The notes beneath the pieces are model-generated. The model worked only from the letters and a program-made list of their open reading frames with translations. It was not told the DNA's origin and ran no database searches. Shown one piece after another: positions 8,801 through 16,205 of a stretch of 64,000 nt of DNA (its first letter is position 1; every line of letters begins with the position of its first letter). Origin of the DNA: Phaeodactylibacter xiamenensis (GTDB lineage Bacteria > Bacteroidota > Bacteroidia > Chitinophagales > Saprospiraceae); assembly GCF_000759025.1 (NCBI RefSeq), contig NZ_JPOS01000039.1, positions 310,001 to 374,000 of the forward strand, read 5' to 3'. The position numbers and the translations under genes are program-made.

Positions 8801-9202
8801 TTCGAAGGTCGGTACCTCAGGCCGCTCTTCGCTGTACAGGCGGGCGCACCAGCCCAGGAAGCGGTGCAGGTACTTAAGCATCGCCAGCGCTTTGTAGGGC
8901 GAGGTTTTGCCGGTATGCACGGCATTATTACCCTCTTTGCGGATGATGTGCAGCTCTTTGTACATGCTCGGTGGCAAAATCTCCCGGAAGGTCCGCTCGT
9001 ACATACGGGAGGAGAGGGCCGTATCATAAGGCGCTTCCAGCTCCCCGTCATTTTCGTACAGCCAGTTGACCATCAGCTCCAGTGTCAGGCGGCTGTAGAA
9101 TACAGAGGTAACGGGCGCGGTGATGCCGTGGGCTTCGGCCTGCTGTGCGTTTTGGAATACTTCGGGCCAGCCCTCACGGAGGAATTGGAAGTTGGAGTCC
9201 AT
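5804..9202 (-). CDS. hsdR: Type I restriction enzyme, R subunit with N-terminal DUF4145
   Basis: Motor and nuclease subunit of a type I restriction-modification complex. From ATG 9202 (MDSNFQF) the order is: DUF4145 region 1-130 with RKEGNNAVH near residue 98; charged coiled coil about 145-200; HsdR N-terminal nuclease about 205-340 with ADYVLW and VIEAKR giving the D...ExK pattern; SF2 translocase with Walker A ATGAGKT near 391, DEAH near 490 and LTATP near 514, VGRGTRLCPD further on; and an EcoEI-like C-terminal domain. About 1132 residues, normal length. A longer start at 9232 would take its first ten codons from a palindromic repeat, so I reject it. Genes hsdS and hsdM lie upstream on the same strand, separated by a toxin-antitoxin pair. 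Confidence 0.92.
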   Translation of the reverse strand: MDSNFQFLREGWPEVFQNAQQAEAHGITAPVTSVFYSRLTLELMVNWLYENDGELEAPYDTALSSRMYERTFREILPPSMYKELHIIRKEGNNAVHTGKTSPYKALAMLKYLHRFLGWCARLYSEERPEVPTFEDHFIPAKGTAEKSKAQLERMQQQVEERVEELQKERRRRLQAEEEAARLKAQLEALQAVKSQNKAAGNVLPPLPMSEKETREIFIDVLLREAGWDIDAPNVREYPVEGLPVAVNKTGRGNADYVLWGQNGKPLAVIEAKRTSKEAYQGQHQAELYANCLERMHGQRPIIFFTNGYDNWIWDDTFYSARPISGFLTREELQLLIDRRQSRQDIRTLRPNTEIAGRHYQMEGIQRVMETFAKEADGQLRGGKRSALIVMATGAGKTRTAAAIVELLSKANWVKRVLFLADRSALVKQAKKAFKQHTPHLSAIDLTQEKEETDTRLVFSTYPTMMNRIDGARSGDARLFTPGHFDLIIVDEAHRSVYQKYNAIFEYFDALLLGLTATPKDQADKDTYELFDCEVRNPTFSYDIEEAVRDGYLVPPRGEKVNLGFVRRGIHYNDLSEEEQAEYESTFRDEAGEVPEHIDASAINSWLYNHDTIDKVIDHLMQKGQRVAGGDKMGKSIIFAKNHKHAKLIEQRFDKLYPQYGSKFCRVIDNYDRFAQQLIEDLSDINKYPQIAVSVDMLDTGIDIPELLNLVFFKPVYSRAKYWQMVGRGTRLCPDLFAPGEDKAFFYIFDFCGNLEFFEHNPDGLQTNVPLRLSHRIFQARLQLAQLIKQQDPADTFRQEQLDFCHSAVSALYAQRDHFRIQMKLGEIDPLRDRAQWNKLGNSEIERITDSLGPLIELDDPDEAAKRFDLLMHELYALRISGDEAQEPYLRKIQRLAGQLAGMHNIPAIQKAMPHIQRAQDAAFLQEATLPELESIRKALRGLLHIIPRRERKVYETNFKDQIDGTEAAEVLRGIESMDNYRQRVERYVRENKEHIAIQKLRTNQPITAAELQELERLLFEDDPVAREALEKELGDQPLGAFIRSLVGLDTRAAKEAFADLLHQSQLRADQMTFLNRLIDYLAVNGTIQKRMLMQPPFTDLHDMGIFGIFDDDAERAKIIRIIDAINRNAEAG

Positions 9203-9221
9203 AGATGTCCTGCTGTTTAGA

Positions 9222-9345
9222 GACGGAAACAAAATAAGATAGACCGTTTGAGGTTTGGCGAAATTTTATAAGCAACTGAAAACTTGGAAGTTGCGTTAAA
9301 ATATCGCCAAAGCCTAAAAAGAGAACGGTCTAACTTATTTCCGTC
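9222..9345. repeat. 124-bp imperfect palindrome upstream of hsdR
   Basis: Arms GACGGAAA...ATAAG..TAGACCGTT on the left pair with AACGGTCTA.CTTAT..TTTCCGTC on the right; inner arms TTTGGCGA/TCGCCAAA and GCAACT/AGTTGC pair around a short centre near 9285. Similar in size to the other palindromes in the window but unrelated in sequence. No flanking direct repeat was convincing. The rest of the gap to 9550 holds no supported gene. Confidence 0.75.
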
Positions 9346-9550
9346 AGACTACTTAGTCGGGAATATAAGTAAAATTAATGGGTTGCAGAATAAAAGCCGG
9401 GAAAATGAAAGCTACGAGCGCAACTACATCAAAGGGAAGTATGGCGCCATACCATTTCTGGGTAACTTTGAGAACCTTTTTCCTGAACCTTTAGCGTTAT
9501 CCGGTCATGAAAATGAAGGATAAAAAGGCGGAGCAGACTAATGCCTCAAG

Positions 9551-10036
9551 TCATAGTGTAAACCTGGCACCGAGCTCACTAAGCAGCTGATAGGTATCTA
9601 GCCATTCGACCTCAAAAGCCCTGCAGATATTTGGAATTTTCACCTTTTTGGAATTGGGTGGTACCAACTTTTCCATGGTTACTACTTTTGCATCTTGGGC
9701 GTATGCTTCTGCTATGATCCACGGATCGGCACCACTTAGGAAAAACTCTCCCAAAGCACGGTCATAATTCTGAAGTACATAGGTTGTTATTTCTGCAATC
9801 TTTTCCTGGGCATCTTTTGAGGGTGTGATAAATAGCCCAGACTTCTTTCTAGATTTTATCCAGTCTTGCAAGGGGCCTTCTCCCTGTATTTCATCAAACA
9901 CTAAAGTTGAGCTGGCAATGATGCCTGCCTGAGTTTGCTGGTCGATCCACTCCCAAAATGCAGGAAATACATCCATGTTGTAGGGGCCATTTTGAGCTTG
10001 AATGAACACGTTAGCATCTAAAATATAATCTGGCAT
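9551..10036 (-). CDS. DUF4411 family PIN-like toxin
   Basis: 161 residues with the PIN-fold layout: YILDANVFIQA at the start (D7), FDEI near residue 48 (E49) and GADPWIIAEA (D104), the acidic residues expected to hold metal for RNA cleavage. DUF4411 proteins are predicted ribonuclease toxins paired with HTH/ImmA-IrrE proteins, which is exactly the upstream gene here, six bases away. The pair sits between hsdS and hsdR, a common place for accessory cargo of type I restriction loci. Toxic activity is inferred from family and context. Confidence 0.85.
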   Translation of the reverse strand: MPDYILDANVFIQAQNGPYNMDVFPAFWEWIDQQTQAGIIASSTLVFDEIQGEGPLQDWIKSRKKSGLFITPSKDAQEKIAEITTYVLQNYDRALGEFFLSGADPWIIAEAYAQDAKVVTMEKLVPPNSKKVKIPNICRAFEVEWLDTYQLLSELGARFTL

Positions 10037-10042
10037 AATACA

Positions 10043-11203
10043 TCAATGTATTTCAAGATGGTCTGCCACTTTTTTCAAGGTCTCGACCTTTACATTCAGC
10101 ATACGCGCTGCGTCCCGGTAGAGCGTTTGCCCTTCCAGCGTAGCTGCAATAAGCGCAGAGGTGAGCAACTTGCTGTTTCTGGCGGGGAGGGTATTTTTAA
10201 AATTGCCCCCGCTGCTACGTTTTCGGTTCTTATACCAGCTGATGCGGGTAGCGTACGCTTGCTGAAATTCAGTACTACTGATCCTGCGCAGCTGCCGGGC
10301 ACGAATAAGCAAGACCAAGTCGCTCACTTTATAATGCCGGTACCGTTGTAGGTTTTCTTCAAGGGAAAGATCAGATTGCCAGATGGATTGAAAGTCTTCA
10401 GCAGGAATCAACACTTCCGCCGCTACCTGATTACAGAAGCGTTCCAACTGATCAAAGTCGTTTTCTACGGCAGACTTAACTTCCACATTGGAAACGCCGG
10501 AAGCGCCTACCCAAAGATGTGCCAGTTCATGTACAAAAGTGAAGAGTTTAGCAGCTTCTGTATCATTACCGTTGATGAAAACGAGTGGTGCAACAGCGTC
10601 ACTTAGTACGAAGCCCCGGAATTCTTCCACAGTTAGTTTGCGATGGTTATTGTTTTTTACCACGCCGCTGATTAGTATCAGTATGCCTGCTTCTTCGGCC
10701 TGCTGCACCAGTTTAGACAAAAAATCAGATTTACTGCGCGCTGATTTCCGAAGCTCTTCATCCAGGCCAAGTACTGCCTGAATATCTCTGGCTACGGTCT
10801 TTACATCCGACTCCACGGAGTATTTACCGATAAATTCCAAAGGGCTTGCCTGCCCGGTGTTTTGCAAATATTCTCTGTACCAATTTTGCTTCTGTAGGGA
10901 GTCATTCAGTACTTCTTTGAAGTCCAGGCTAAAAGTAGCTCGTGCCTCATTGCGTAATGTGCGTAGATCCGCAATAGGGGAGTTCTCTTCAGGGGGAGAT
11001 GGCAAAAAAAGGTAAGGCAAAGGAACCCTCAGGCGTTCAGCCAGCTTTTGTGCCTGCCGGAAAGTGGGCTGTTCTTCCCCGGTTTCCCAAGCCGCAATTT
11101 TATCTTCCGCCAGCTGCAGGGCTTTAGACAGATCGGACAGCTGCAAACCTGCCCGTTCCCTCGCCCATCTGACCTGATTGCTGTTTATGCCTGCTTTTTC
11201 CAT
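10043..11203 (-). CDS. HTH (XRE) / ImmA-IrrE metallopeptidase-like antitoxin
   Basis: 386 residues. An N-terminal helix-turn-helix (about 8-65: VRWARERAGLQLSDLSKALQ) would bind DNA, and a COG2856 ImmA/IrrE domain contains the zinc motif HELAH at 225-229. The C-terminal third is basic, with SWYKNRKRSSGG. In this family the protein represses its own operon and neutralises the downstream DUF4411 protein; some relatives cleave repressors. Gene spacing to the toxin is six bases, indicating co-transcription. Which partner function applies here (protease or simple binding) cannot be read from sequence. Confidence 0.85.
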   Translation of the reverse strand: MEKAGINSNQVRWARERAGLQLSDLSKALQLAEDKIAAWETGEEQPTFRQAQKLAERLRVPLPYLFLPSPPEENSPIADLRTLRNEARATFSLDFKEVLNDSLQKQNWYREYLQNTGQASPLEFIGKYSVESDVKTVARDIQAVLGLDEELRKSARSKSDFLSKLVQQAEEAGILILISGVVKNNNHRKLTVEEFRGFVLSDAVAPLVFINGNDTEAAKLFTFVHELAHLWVGASGVSNVEVKSAVENDFDQLERFCNQVAAEVLIPAEDFQSIWQSDLSLEENLQRYRHYKVSDLVLLIRARQLRRISSTEFQQAYATRISWYKNRKRSSGGNFKNTLPARNSKLLTSALIAATLEGQTLYRDAARMLNVKVETLKKVADHLEIH

Positions 11204-11310
11204 TGTATCATTCCTTAGAGCTTTACAATATACTCAAATTGTTGGTGAAAAGCTAAATAGAATCAACAGACTATGAGAAATTATAGCCCAAACCGTTTTC
11301 TTTAGGTAAA

Positions 11311-11491
11311 TCAACACTTTGCTGAATATTCAAGATTCCGGTCAGCGGTCATCAAAAAATCGATACCTTCTTCATCTATCGCCTGCCTTCAGATAGTCAA
11401 ACAGGTTTTTGACCGGCACCCGGGTGTGCGTAAATACCGGCTCCCCACTTTGGATGTCCGGCGCAATCGTAATGATCTGTGAAATATTCAT
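11311..11491 (-). pseudogene. Decayed DUF433 antitoxin - DUF5615 toxin pair
   Basis: From ATG 11491 a 39-residue frame reads ISQIITIAPDIQSGEPVF then THTRVPVKNLFDYLKAGD, the N-terminal half of a DUF433 antitoxin, and stops at 11372-11374. Shifting one frame continues with IDEEGIDFLMTADRNLEY, which resembles the middle of the partner DUF5615 toxin (a TADRNL-type motif), to a stop at 11311-11313. The antitoxin C-terminus and most of the toxin are missing. An internal deletion that fused the two genes explains it. Not functional, by inference. Confidence 0.65.
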
Positions 11492-11566
11492 GTGTTCCTG
11501 ATTTGCTTTCAAGTTATGGCTTTACAGTCAATAATGCCAACAGCCGCTTTTCTTTGAACGTGCTGC

Positions 11567-11696
11567 ACACTACTAGACATTTTTCAAAAGGGGTTGATTT
11601 TTTCAGCCTCCGCACGCCCCCTAGCCCCCTAAAGGCGGGAACTGCAGCCCGCAAAAATCAATCCCTTTTACTCATGAAATCCAGTTTGTCTAGTGG
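11567..11696. repeat. 130-bp palindromic element with 14-bp direct repeats
   Basis: The 14-mer TTTGAACGTGCTGC occurs at 11553-11566 and 11697-11710, bounding the element. Arms ACTAGACA/TGTCTAGT and AAAAGGGGTTGATTTTT/AAAAATCAATCCCTTTT pair, the latter with a one-base length difference. The centre holds the C-rich CCCCCTAGCCCCCTAAAGG type sequence I recall as common between Bacteroidota genes. No coding capacity. Confidence 0.75.
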
Positions 11697-11710
11697 TTTG
11701 AACGTGCTGC

Positions 11711-12150
11711 CTAATTGCATGGTTCCGCCACCCTTTACCTTTCACCCCGCCCTAAATGGCTTTTCCATTTTACCCGCCTTCTCCTCAGGCTTCAGCAGGC
11801 AGCGCATTTCCACAAGGCCCGCATGGATACATTTCGCCTTTTACATTTTACCCCGCCCGAGCCCTGCCCCAATCGCACTTTTACATTTCGCCTTTTTTAC
11901 ATTTTACATTCTACATTTTACCATTCCCCCGCCCGAGCCCTGCCCCAATCGTTTCCTCCCTCGGGGGAGGTGCCCGCAGGGCGGAGGGGGACCCAAGTAT
12001 TCTACATTTAGCCTTCTACATTTTACCCGCCTTCGCCTTCAGGCTTCGGCGGGCGGAGCATTCTACATTATATGGTTTTACCTTTCCCCCCGCCCCAATC
12101 GCACTTTTACCTTTCGCCTTTTTTACATTTTACATTCTACATTTTACATT
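11711..12150. repeat. Degenerate tandem repeat tract after hsdS
   Basis: Alternating blocks of ACATTTTACATTCTACATTT type and C-rich blocks such as CCCGCCCGAGCCCTGCCCCA recur several times between 11730 and 12150, ending directly at the hsdS stop codon. A stem CCCGCC...GGCGGG lies around 12026-12055. Long open frames on the plus strand here are an effect of the repeats, with low-complexity translations, and are not genes. Confidence 0.8.
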
Positions 12151-13320
12151 TTACCTTTCAAACGTGCCCTGCAACACCCCACCAAACACCGCCTCCGCCG
12201 CCTCCAACTGCCGCTCCGCCAACCGCCGCTGTGCCTCGATGTTGGCCACCATGGCCGCAAAACGGGTTTGGAGGGGGAGGGGCGGGAGTGGGATTTGGAG
12301 TTTTTTTAGTACATCAGAACTAATATTATCAGCTGTCGTTCCTCTTACGGATTTCAAAATGTTAGGAGCTAATACCAAAAATAGGTAGAGTAGATAGTAT
12401 GGATTTAGCTTTTCCTTACATACAAAAGCCTTCATATCCTGATTAAGTGTAACAGGGCAAATATTAATACCAACGGGTAATTGCTTTTTTAGAATCCCAC
12501 TACGAACAACCATAAGGACCGAGTCTTTTGGGATAAGTTTTGTTGAACTATTTTTTATAGCTTCGTTGGTAATCTTGTCGATAGAGCTATCAATAAAAAG
12601 AGACTTCATGTCCTTTGGTGAGACCCACGGTATTTCGCCGGTATAGAACGACTTGTTCTTTTTGGAGGGTGTCCCGCCTCCAAGGATTTTTACGTGGTCT
12701 ACTAACTCCACCACTTCCCACCCCCGCTCATTCCGCACCGGGTCCCCAAACACCTCCAAAAACACCGAGCGCCCCAGCTCCGCATACTCTTCCAGCAGCG
12801 CGCGGCTCTTTTGGCGCACCGCATCGGCCTTGTCCAGGCGGGCGGACAGGCGGCGCTGCTCGGAGAGGGGCGGGAGGGGGATTTGGAGGGATTTGAGTTT
12901 AGTGGCATTTACACCGGGTAAAGTTGCGCCATTTGAGCTTGTCAATATTTGGTTCCAGTAAATCTGAGATTGAAAGAAATAGGCAAGGAAGTTAGGATTT
13001 ACTTTTTCTAAATTTGGTCTAACTCTGATTAAGTAAGATGCAAATATGCTTCTATCAGGGCATTCCTTAATTAAGTAACTTTTGCCAGTTGTTGCTCCTG
13101 TCCTTGCAAAGAGAAGATCACCAGAATTCAAGGCGTATTTTTCTACTTGATCACATTCTGCAAAGGGGACTTTTTCCCAGTCTACATCTCCATCTTGAAT
13201 GTCTGTTATCCTCAAGAATTTATAGCCACTTGTGCCTGAAGAAGCGGTATGACCGTAGTTAATCTTCTCCGCCAAAGAGTCTAGGAGTTCCCATTTCATA
13301 TTGCTGTTGTTTTGGTCCAC
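12151..13320 (-). CDS. hsdS: Type I restriction enzyme specificity subunit
   Basis: 389 residues with the duplicated layout of HsdS: first target-recognition domain about 9-150 ending in LKSLQIPLPPLSEQRRL, a helical spacer 155-200 (LDKADAVRQKSRALLEEY), second recognition domain about 205-335 starting WEVVELVDHVKILGGGTPSK and ending LKKLQIPLPPLPLQTRF, and a final helix. It sets the DNA sequence recognised by the methylase and restriction complex. It lies 43 bases after hsdM on the same strand. The target sequence cannot be predicted. The 3' end abuts a repeat tract, so the last residues could have been altered, though the end QGTFER looks normal. Confidence 0.92.
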   Translation of the reverse strand: MDQNNSNMKWELLDSLAEKINYGHTASSGTSGYKFLRITDIQDGDVDWEKVPFAECDQVEKYALNSGDLLFARTGATTGKSYLIKECPDRSIFASYLIRVRPNLEKVNPNFLAYFFQSQIYWNQILTSSNGATLPGVNATKLKSLQIPLPPLSEQRRLSARLDKADAVRQKSRALLEEYAELGRSVFLEVFGDPVRNERGWEVVELVDHVKILGGGTPSKKNKSFYTGEIPWVSPKDMKSLFIDSSIDKITNEAIKNSSTKLIPKDSVLMVVRSGILKKQLPVGINICPVTLNQDMKAFVCKEKLNPYYLLYLFLVLAPNILKSVRGTTADNISSDVLKKLQIPLPPLPLQTRFAAMVANIEAQRRLAERQLEAAEAVFGGVLQGTFER

Positions 13321-13363
13321 AAATGTTCACGAATTTTTGGCACTAATGGGCGCAAATGCTGCC

Positions 13364-14953
13364 TCAGTCCAGCATGTTTTCCAGTTCCTGCATCAGCTGT
13401 GCGCGCTCGGCTTCCAGTTGGCGGATGCGGGCCAGCAGTTCCTGCGGCGGGTCGTAGTCCACAGCTTGGTACTCGATCTCCTTGTAGCGGTTGATGCTGA
13501 GGTCGTAGGCGTTGTCGCGTATCTCCTGCACGGGCACGTAGAAGGATTGGGCGGTGCGGGGGCGTTCGGCTTCGCCTTCGGCATTGCGCCAGCGGTGGAG
13601 GATGTCGGGGATGTTGTTCTCTTCGTGCTTTTGCACCCGGTACTCGATCACCTGCCCGTGGGGGTCGGTGAGGGTGGAGAGGTGCTCGTCTTTGGCCAGT
13701 TGCTCGGGCTGTTCGGGCATGCGCCGGCCCAGTTCGCCGCGCTTGTCGTCCAGGCTGTAGCCGTCGGCCTGCATATCGTAAAACCAGACCTGATCCGTAC
13801 CGCCGGAATTGGTCTTGGTGAACAGCAGTATGGCGGTGCTCACCCCGGCGTAGGGCTTGAACACTCCGGAGGGCATGCTCACCACGCCCTGCAGTTGGTG
13901 CTCCTCCACAATGGCTTCCCGTATGGCCTTATGGGCGCGGCTCGAGCCAAAGAGCACCCCGTCGGGCACAATCACGGCGGCCCGCCCGCCCGGGCGCAGC
14001 ATCCGCAGCATTAGGGCCAGGAAGAGCAGCTCGGTCTTTTTGGTCTTGGCCACCTTGAGCAGGCTGGGCTCCACAAAGTCGTAGTCGAGGCTGCCCTTGA
14101 AGGGCGGATTGGCCAGCATCAGGCTGTAGCGGTCGGTAATGCCGGCGTTCTCCTCGCTCAGGGCATCCACGTGCAGCAGGTTGGGGCGCTCAATGCCGTG
14201 CAGCATCAGGTTCATCGCCCCTATGCGCATCATGCTGCTGTCGAATTCCAGCCCGTTGAACATCGCGCTGTTGTAGTGGGCGCGGAAGTCCTTTTTGTAG
14301 AATTCGTCTTGGTGCTCCCGCCTCAGGTACTCATCGGCAGCCACGAGGAAACCGCAGGTGCCGGCCGAGGGGTCGCAAATGGTATCGGTAGGCGTGGGCA
14401 GGGTCATGTCCACCATCAGCTGTATGATGTGGCGGGGCGTGCGGAACTGCCCGTTTTGCCCGGCCGAGGCGATTTTGGACAGCAGGTACTCGTACAGGTC
14501 GCCCTTGGTATCGCGGTCGTCCATATCGAGCTTATCGATGAGCTGCACCGCCCGGTCGAGCAGGCGGGGCGTGGAGATCATAAACGTCGCCCCCTTCATG
14601 TGGTTGGCGAAAGCCGTATCCTCCGGGGCCAGCTGCTTCATATAGTCGAAGACATTGGTCTGCTCCCCATTGAGGGTGATGCCACGGGTGAAGCGGTCGA
14701 TCATGGCCTCCGGGTCCAGGTTTTTGAAGCTGCTCCAGCGCAGGGGCGTGGCGGCTTCCGGGTAGATGGGGTCGGTGATCGGCATGTCGAGTTCGCTCGC
14801 CTGTTTTTCCTTGAGCAGCTGCTGTTGGTCGAGCCGCCGCAGGAAGAGCAGGTAGGTGATCTGCTCGATGACGGTGAGCGGGTTGGTGATGCCTCCGGTC
14901 CAGAAGGTTTCCCAGAGTTTGTCGACTTCGTTGCGGAGTTGTCCGGTGAGCAT
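13364..14953 (-). CDS. hsdM: Type I DNA adenine methyltransferase subunit
   Basis: N6-adenine methylase of the type I complex. From ATG 14953 (MLTGQLRNEVDKLWETF) it is 529 residues: HsdM N-terminal helical domain about 1-150, SAM-binding DPSAGTCGFLV near 195, catalytic NPPF near 278, and a C-terminal coiled coil for HsdS contact (LLARIRQLEAERAQLMQEL). The frame stays open upstream to 15148, but those 65 residues are Ser/Pro-rich and overlap a broken PH-domain gene in another frame, so they are not counted. Together with hsdS it can methylate without hsdR. Confidence 0.92.
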   Translation of the reverse strand: MLTGQLRNEVDKLWETFWTGGITNPLTVIEQITYLLFLRRLDQQQLLKEKQASELDMPITDPIYPEAATPLRWSSFKNLDPEAMIDRFTRGITLNGEQTNVFDYMKQLAPEDTAFANHMKGATFMISTPRLLDRAVQLIDKLDMDDRDTKGDLYEYLLSKIASAGQNGQFRTPRHIIQLMVDMTLPTPTDTICDPSAGTCGFLVAADEYLRREHQDEFYKKDFRAHYNSAMFNGLEFDSSMMRIGAMNLMLHGIERPNLLHVDALSEENAGITDRYSLMLANPPFKGSLDYDFVEPSLLKVAKTKKTELLFLALMLRMLRPGGRAAVIVPDGVLFGSSRAHKAIREAIVEEHQLQGVVSMPSGVFKPYAGVSTAILLFTKTNSGGTDQVWFYDMQADGYSLDDKRGELGRRMPEQPEQLAKDEHLSTLTDPHGQVIEYRVQKHEENNIPDILHRWRNAEGEAERPRTAQSFYVPVQEIRDNAYDLSINRYKEIEYQAVDYDPPQELLARIRQLEAERAQLMQELENMLD

Positions 14954-15023
14954 GCGCGGTGTTTTGGTTTGGGAGGGAAGATAGGGAATTTTGGGAAATG
15001 GGGGGGAGGATGAGGATGAGGCT

Positions 15024-15176
15024 GAGGCGTTTATTGGTGAAAATGAAGACATCGCGCAGGAGCTGAAACCCGATGTCAAAGTTTTCCCCTTCAATGAGGA
15101 GGTCGCCGTATTTGGTTTCGAGGTCTTCCGGTTTGGCGGTGCCGGCATTGCCTAATAACTTATTGAGGAGTCCCAT
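15024..15176 (-). pseudogene. Truncated bacterial PH-domain gene (5' fragment)
   Basis: ATG 15176 opens MGLLNKLLGNAG, then about 40 residues ending FIFTNKRL, the first third of a bacterial PH (bPH_1, YokE-like) protein of usually about 120 residues. After residue 51 the reading turns into low-complexity Leu/Ile/Pro/Ser sequence and runs into hsdM in another frame. The 3' two thirds have been replaced, apparently where the restriction island joined the chromosome. Confidence 0.7.
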
Positions 15177-15286
15177 AGGGTAGAGATTTTGGTTTGGCAC
15201 CTGAATGGCACTACTAAATTAAGCATAAAGTAGCTGCCAGCCAACCGCCGGCAGCCATAGAAAATTGCGTGTTACATACGCAAAGA

Positions 15287-16099
15287 TTACTGTTGGAATT
15301 CGGGGTAGTTTTCCAGAAGGGTATGGAGCCGTTCCGCCTCTTCTGCTCCGAACTCCAGGGTGGAATATAGGGCTTCCCCATCTGGGCCGTCAATTTGGAG
15401 GACTTCCACCGTAAGTATCGCATCCTTGGGCGCATTTACCGTACCCCAGTCGGAGAACTGATTGGGCGCCAGGTTCCAGGTCGTACTTTCTCCCGGCTCC
15501 AGCCCACCGGCTATTTGGTAGTTGAAGTCATCTGTAAGCCAGGGCACAGATCGGTTAGGGCTCGCCAGTGTACCTTTAAAGTATGCCCGGGATATGGCAG
15601 ATGAAGTGCCATTTTTTACGGTAAGCTCGATGATGGGTTCCGGGGAGCCGAAGTAGTCTTTGCGTTTGTAAAATTTAGATTGTGTTACTTCAAAACCCTG
15701 TAATTGTTCCTTTTGCGTTTCGGCATCCTGCTTTTTTTGGTAGAGTTCTTCGATCTCCAATCGGGCCTGTTCTTTCTTTTTGCGTTCCTGTTCCGCTTTA
15801 ATGGCTTCACCTTTGGCAATGACTTCGCTGGCAGTGAGCCCATCCAAAGCCTCGGTGTAGTCCTCGAGTATTTTTTCCGCGCCTTTTTCTCCTTGCAGGA
15901 GGTCAGCAAAACTGAAGCCATCCATAGCCATGAGTTGCAGGGCTTCTTCAAAGGCCGCTTTGTCTTCATCAGAAAGCCCTTCCTTCATTTTTTTGACAGA
16001 AGCCTGAAAGTTTTCCTCGCTGGAACCATCAATAGAAGGGGTACAGGAGACGATCATCAGCAGCGCAAACAGCGCAAAAACAGAGTGAATGATACGCAT
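15287..16099 (-). CDS. Putative lipoprotein (DUF6694-like) with coiled coil
   Basis: About 270 residues from ATG 16099 (MRIIHSVFALFALLMIVSC). The lipobox LMIVSC puts the lipid-bearing Cys near residue 19. Residues about 25-90 are charged helices that contain FQASVKKMKEGLSDEDK and resemble DUF6694 lipoproteins; 100-140 form a Glu/Lys coiled coil; the rest is a beta-rich domain with VKNGTSSAISRAYFKGTL and YQIAGGLEPGESTTWNL. ATG 16117 is possible but would put charged residues before the signal. Located in the envelope; function unknown. Confidence 0.7.
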   Translation of the reverse strand: MRIIHSVFALFALLMIVSCTPSIDGSSEENFQASVKKMKEGLSDEDKAAFEEALQLMAMDGFSFADLLQGEKGAEKILEDYTEALDGLTASEVIAKGEAIKAEQERKKKEQARLEIEELYQKKQDAETQKEQLQGFEVTQSKFYKRKDYFGSPEPIIELTVKNGTSSAISRAYFKGTLASPNRSVPWLTDDFNYQIAGGLEPGESTTWNLAPNQFSDWGTVNAPKDAILTVEVLQIDGPDGEALYSTLEFGAEEAERLHTLLENYPEFQQ

Positions 16100-16205
16100 G
16101 TCTTTTTGTTTTTCCACAAACCTACCCCGGCCCTGCGTACTGTAGGTACGCGGGATGCAATGGTCTGCGAAAAAAGTGTTAAGTTATCGACCCAAATAAG
16201 AATAT

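Noticed and set aside
6461-9220. 919-residue plus-strand open frame opposite hsdR
   Set aside because: It mirrors the hsdR codons on the other strand; hsdR has all expected motifs and this frame has none.
4773-9357. CTACTTAG also present at 9350-9357 beside another palindrome, suggesting a preferred target
   Set aside because: A third 8-mer occurrence in 64 kb can be chance, and that palindrome has no matching copy on its other side.
9284-9523. 79-residue plus-strand frame with YERNYIKGKYG, resembling a fragment of an IS5-type transposase
   Set aside because: The likeness is limited to a few residues, its first part lies in the palindrome, and no inverted repeats or other transposase motifs are nearby.
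11479-12309. Long plus-strand frames across the repeat tract after hsdS
   Set aside because: Low-complexity Phe/Tyr/Pro-rich translations from repeat units; three overlapping frames are open at once; the real gene on the other strand is hsdS.
14171-15013. 280-residue plus-strand frame opposite hsdM
   Set aside because: Antisense shadow; no domain character, with hsdM clear on the minus strand.
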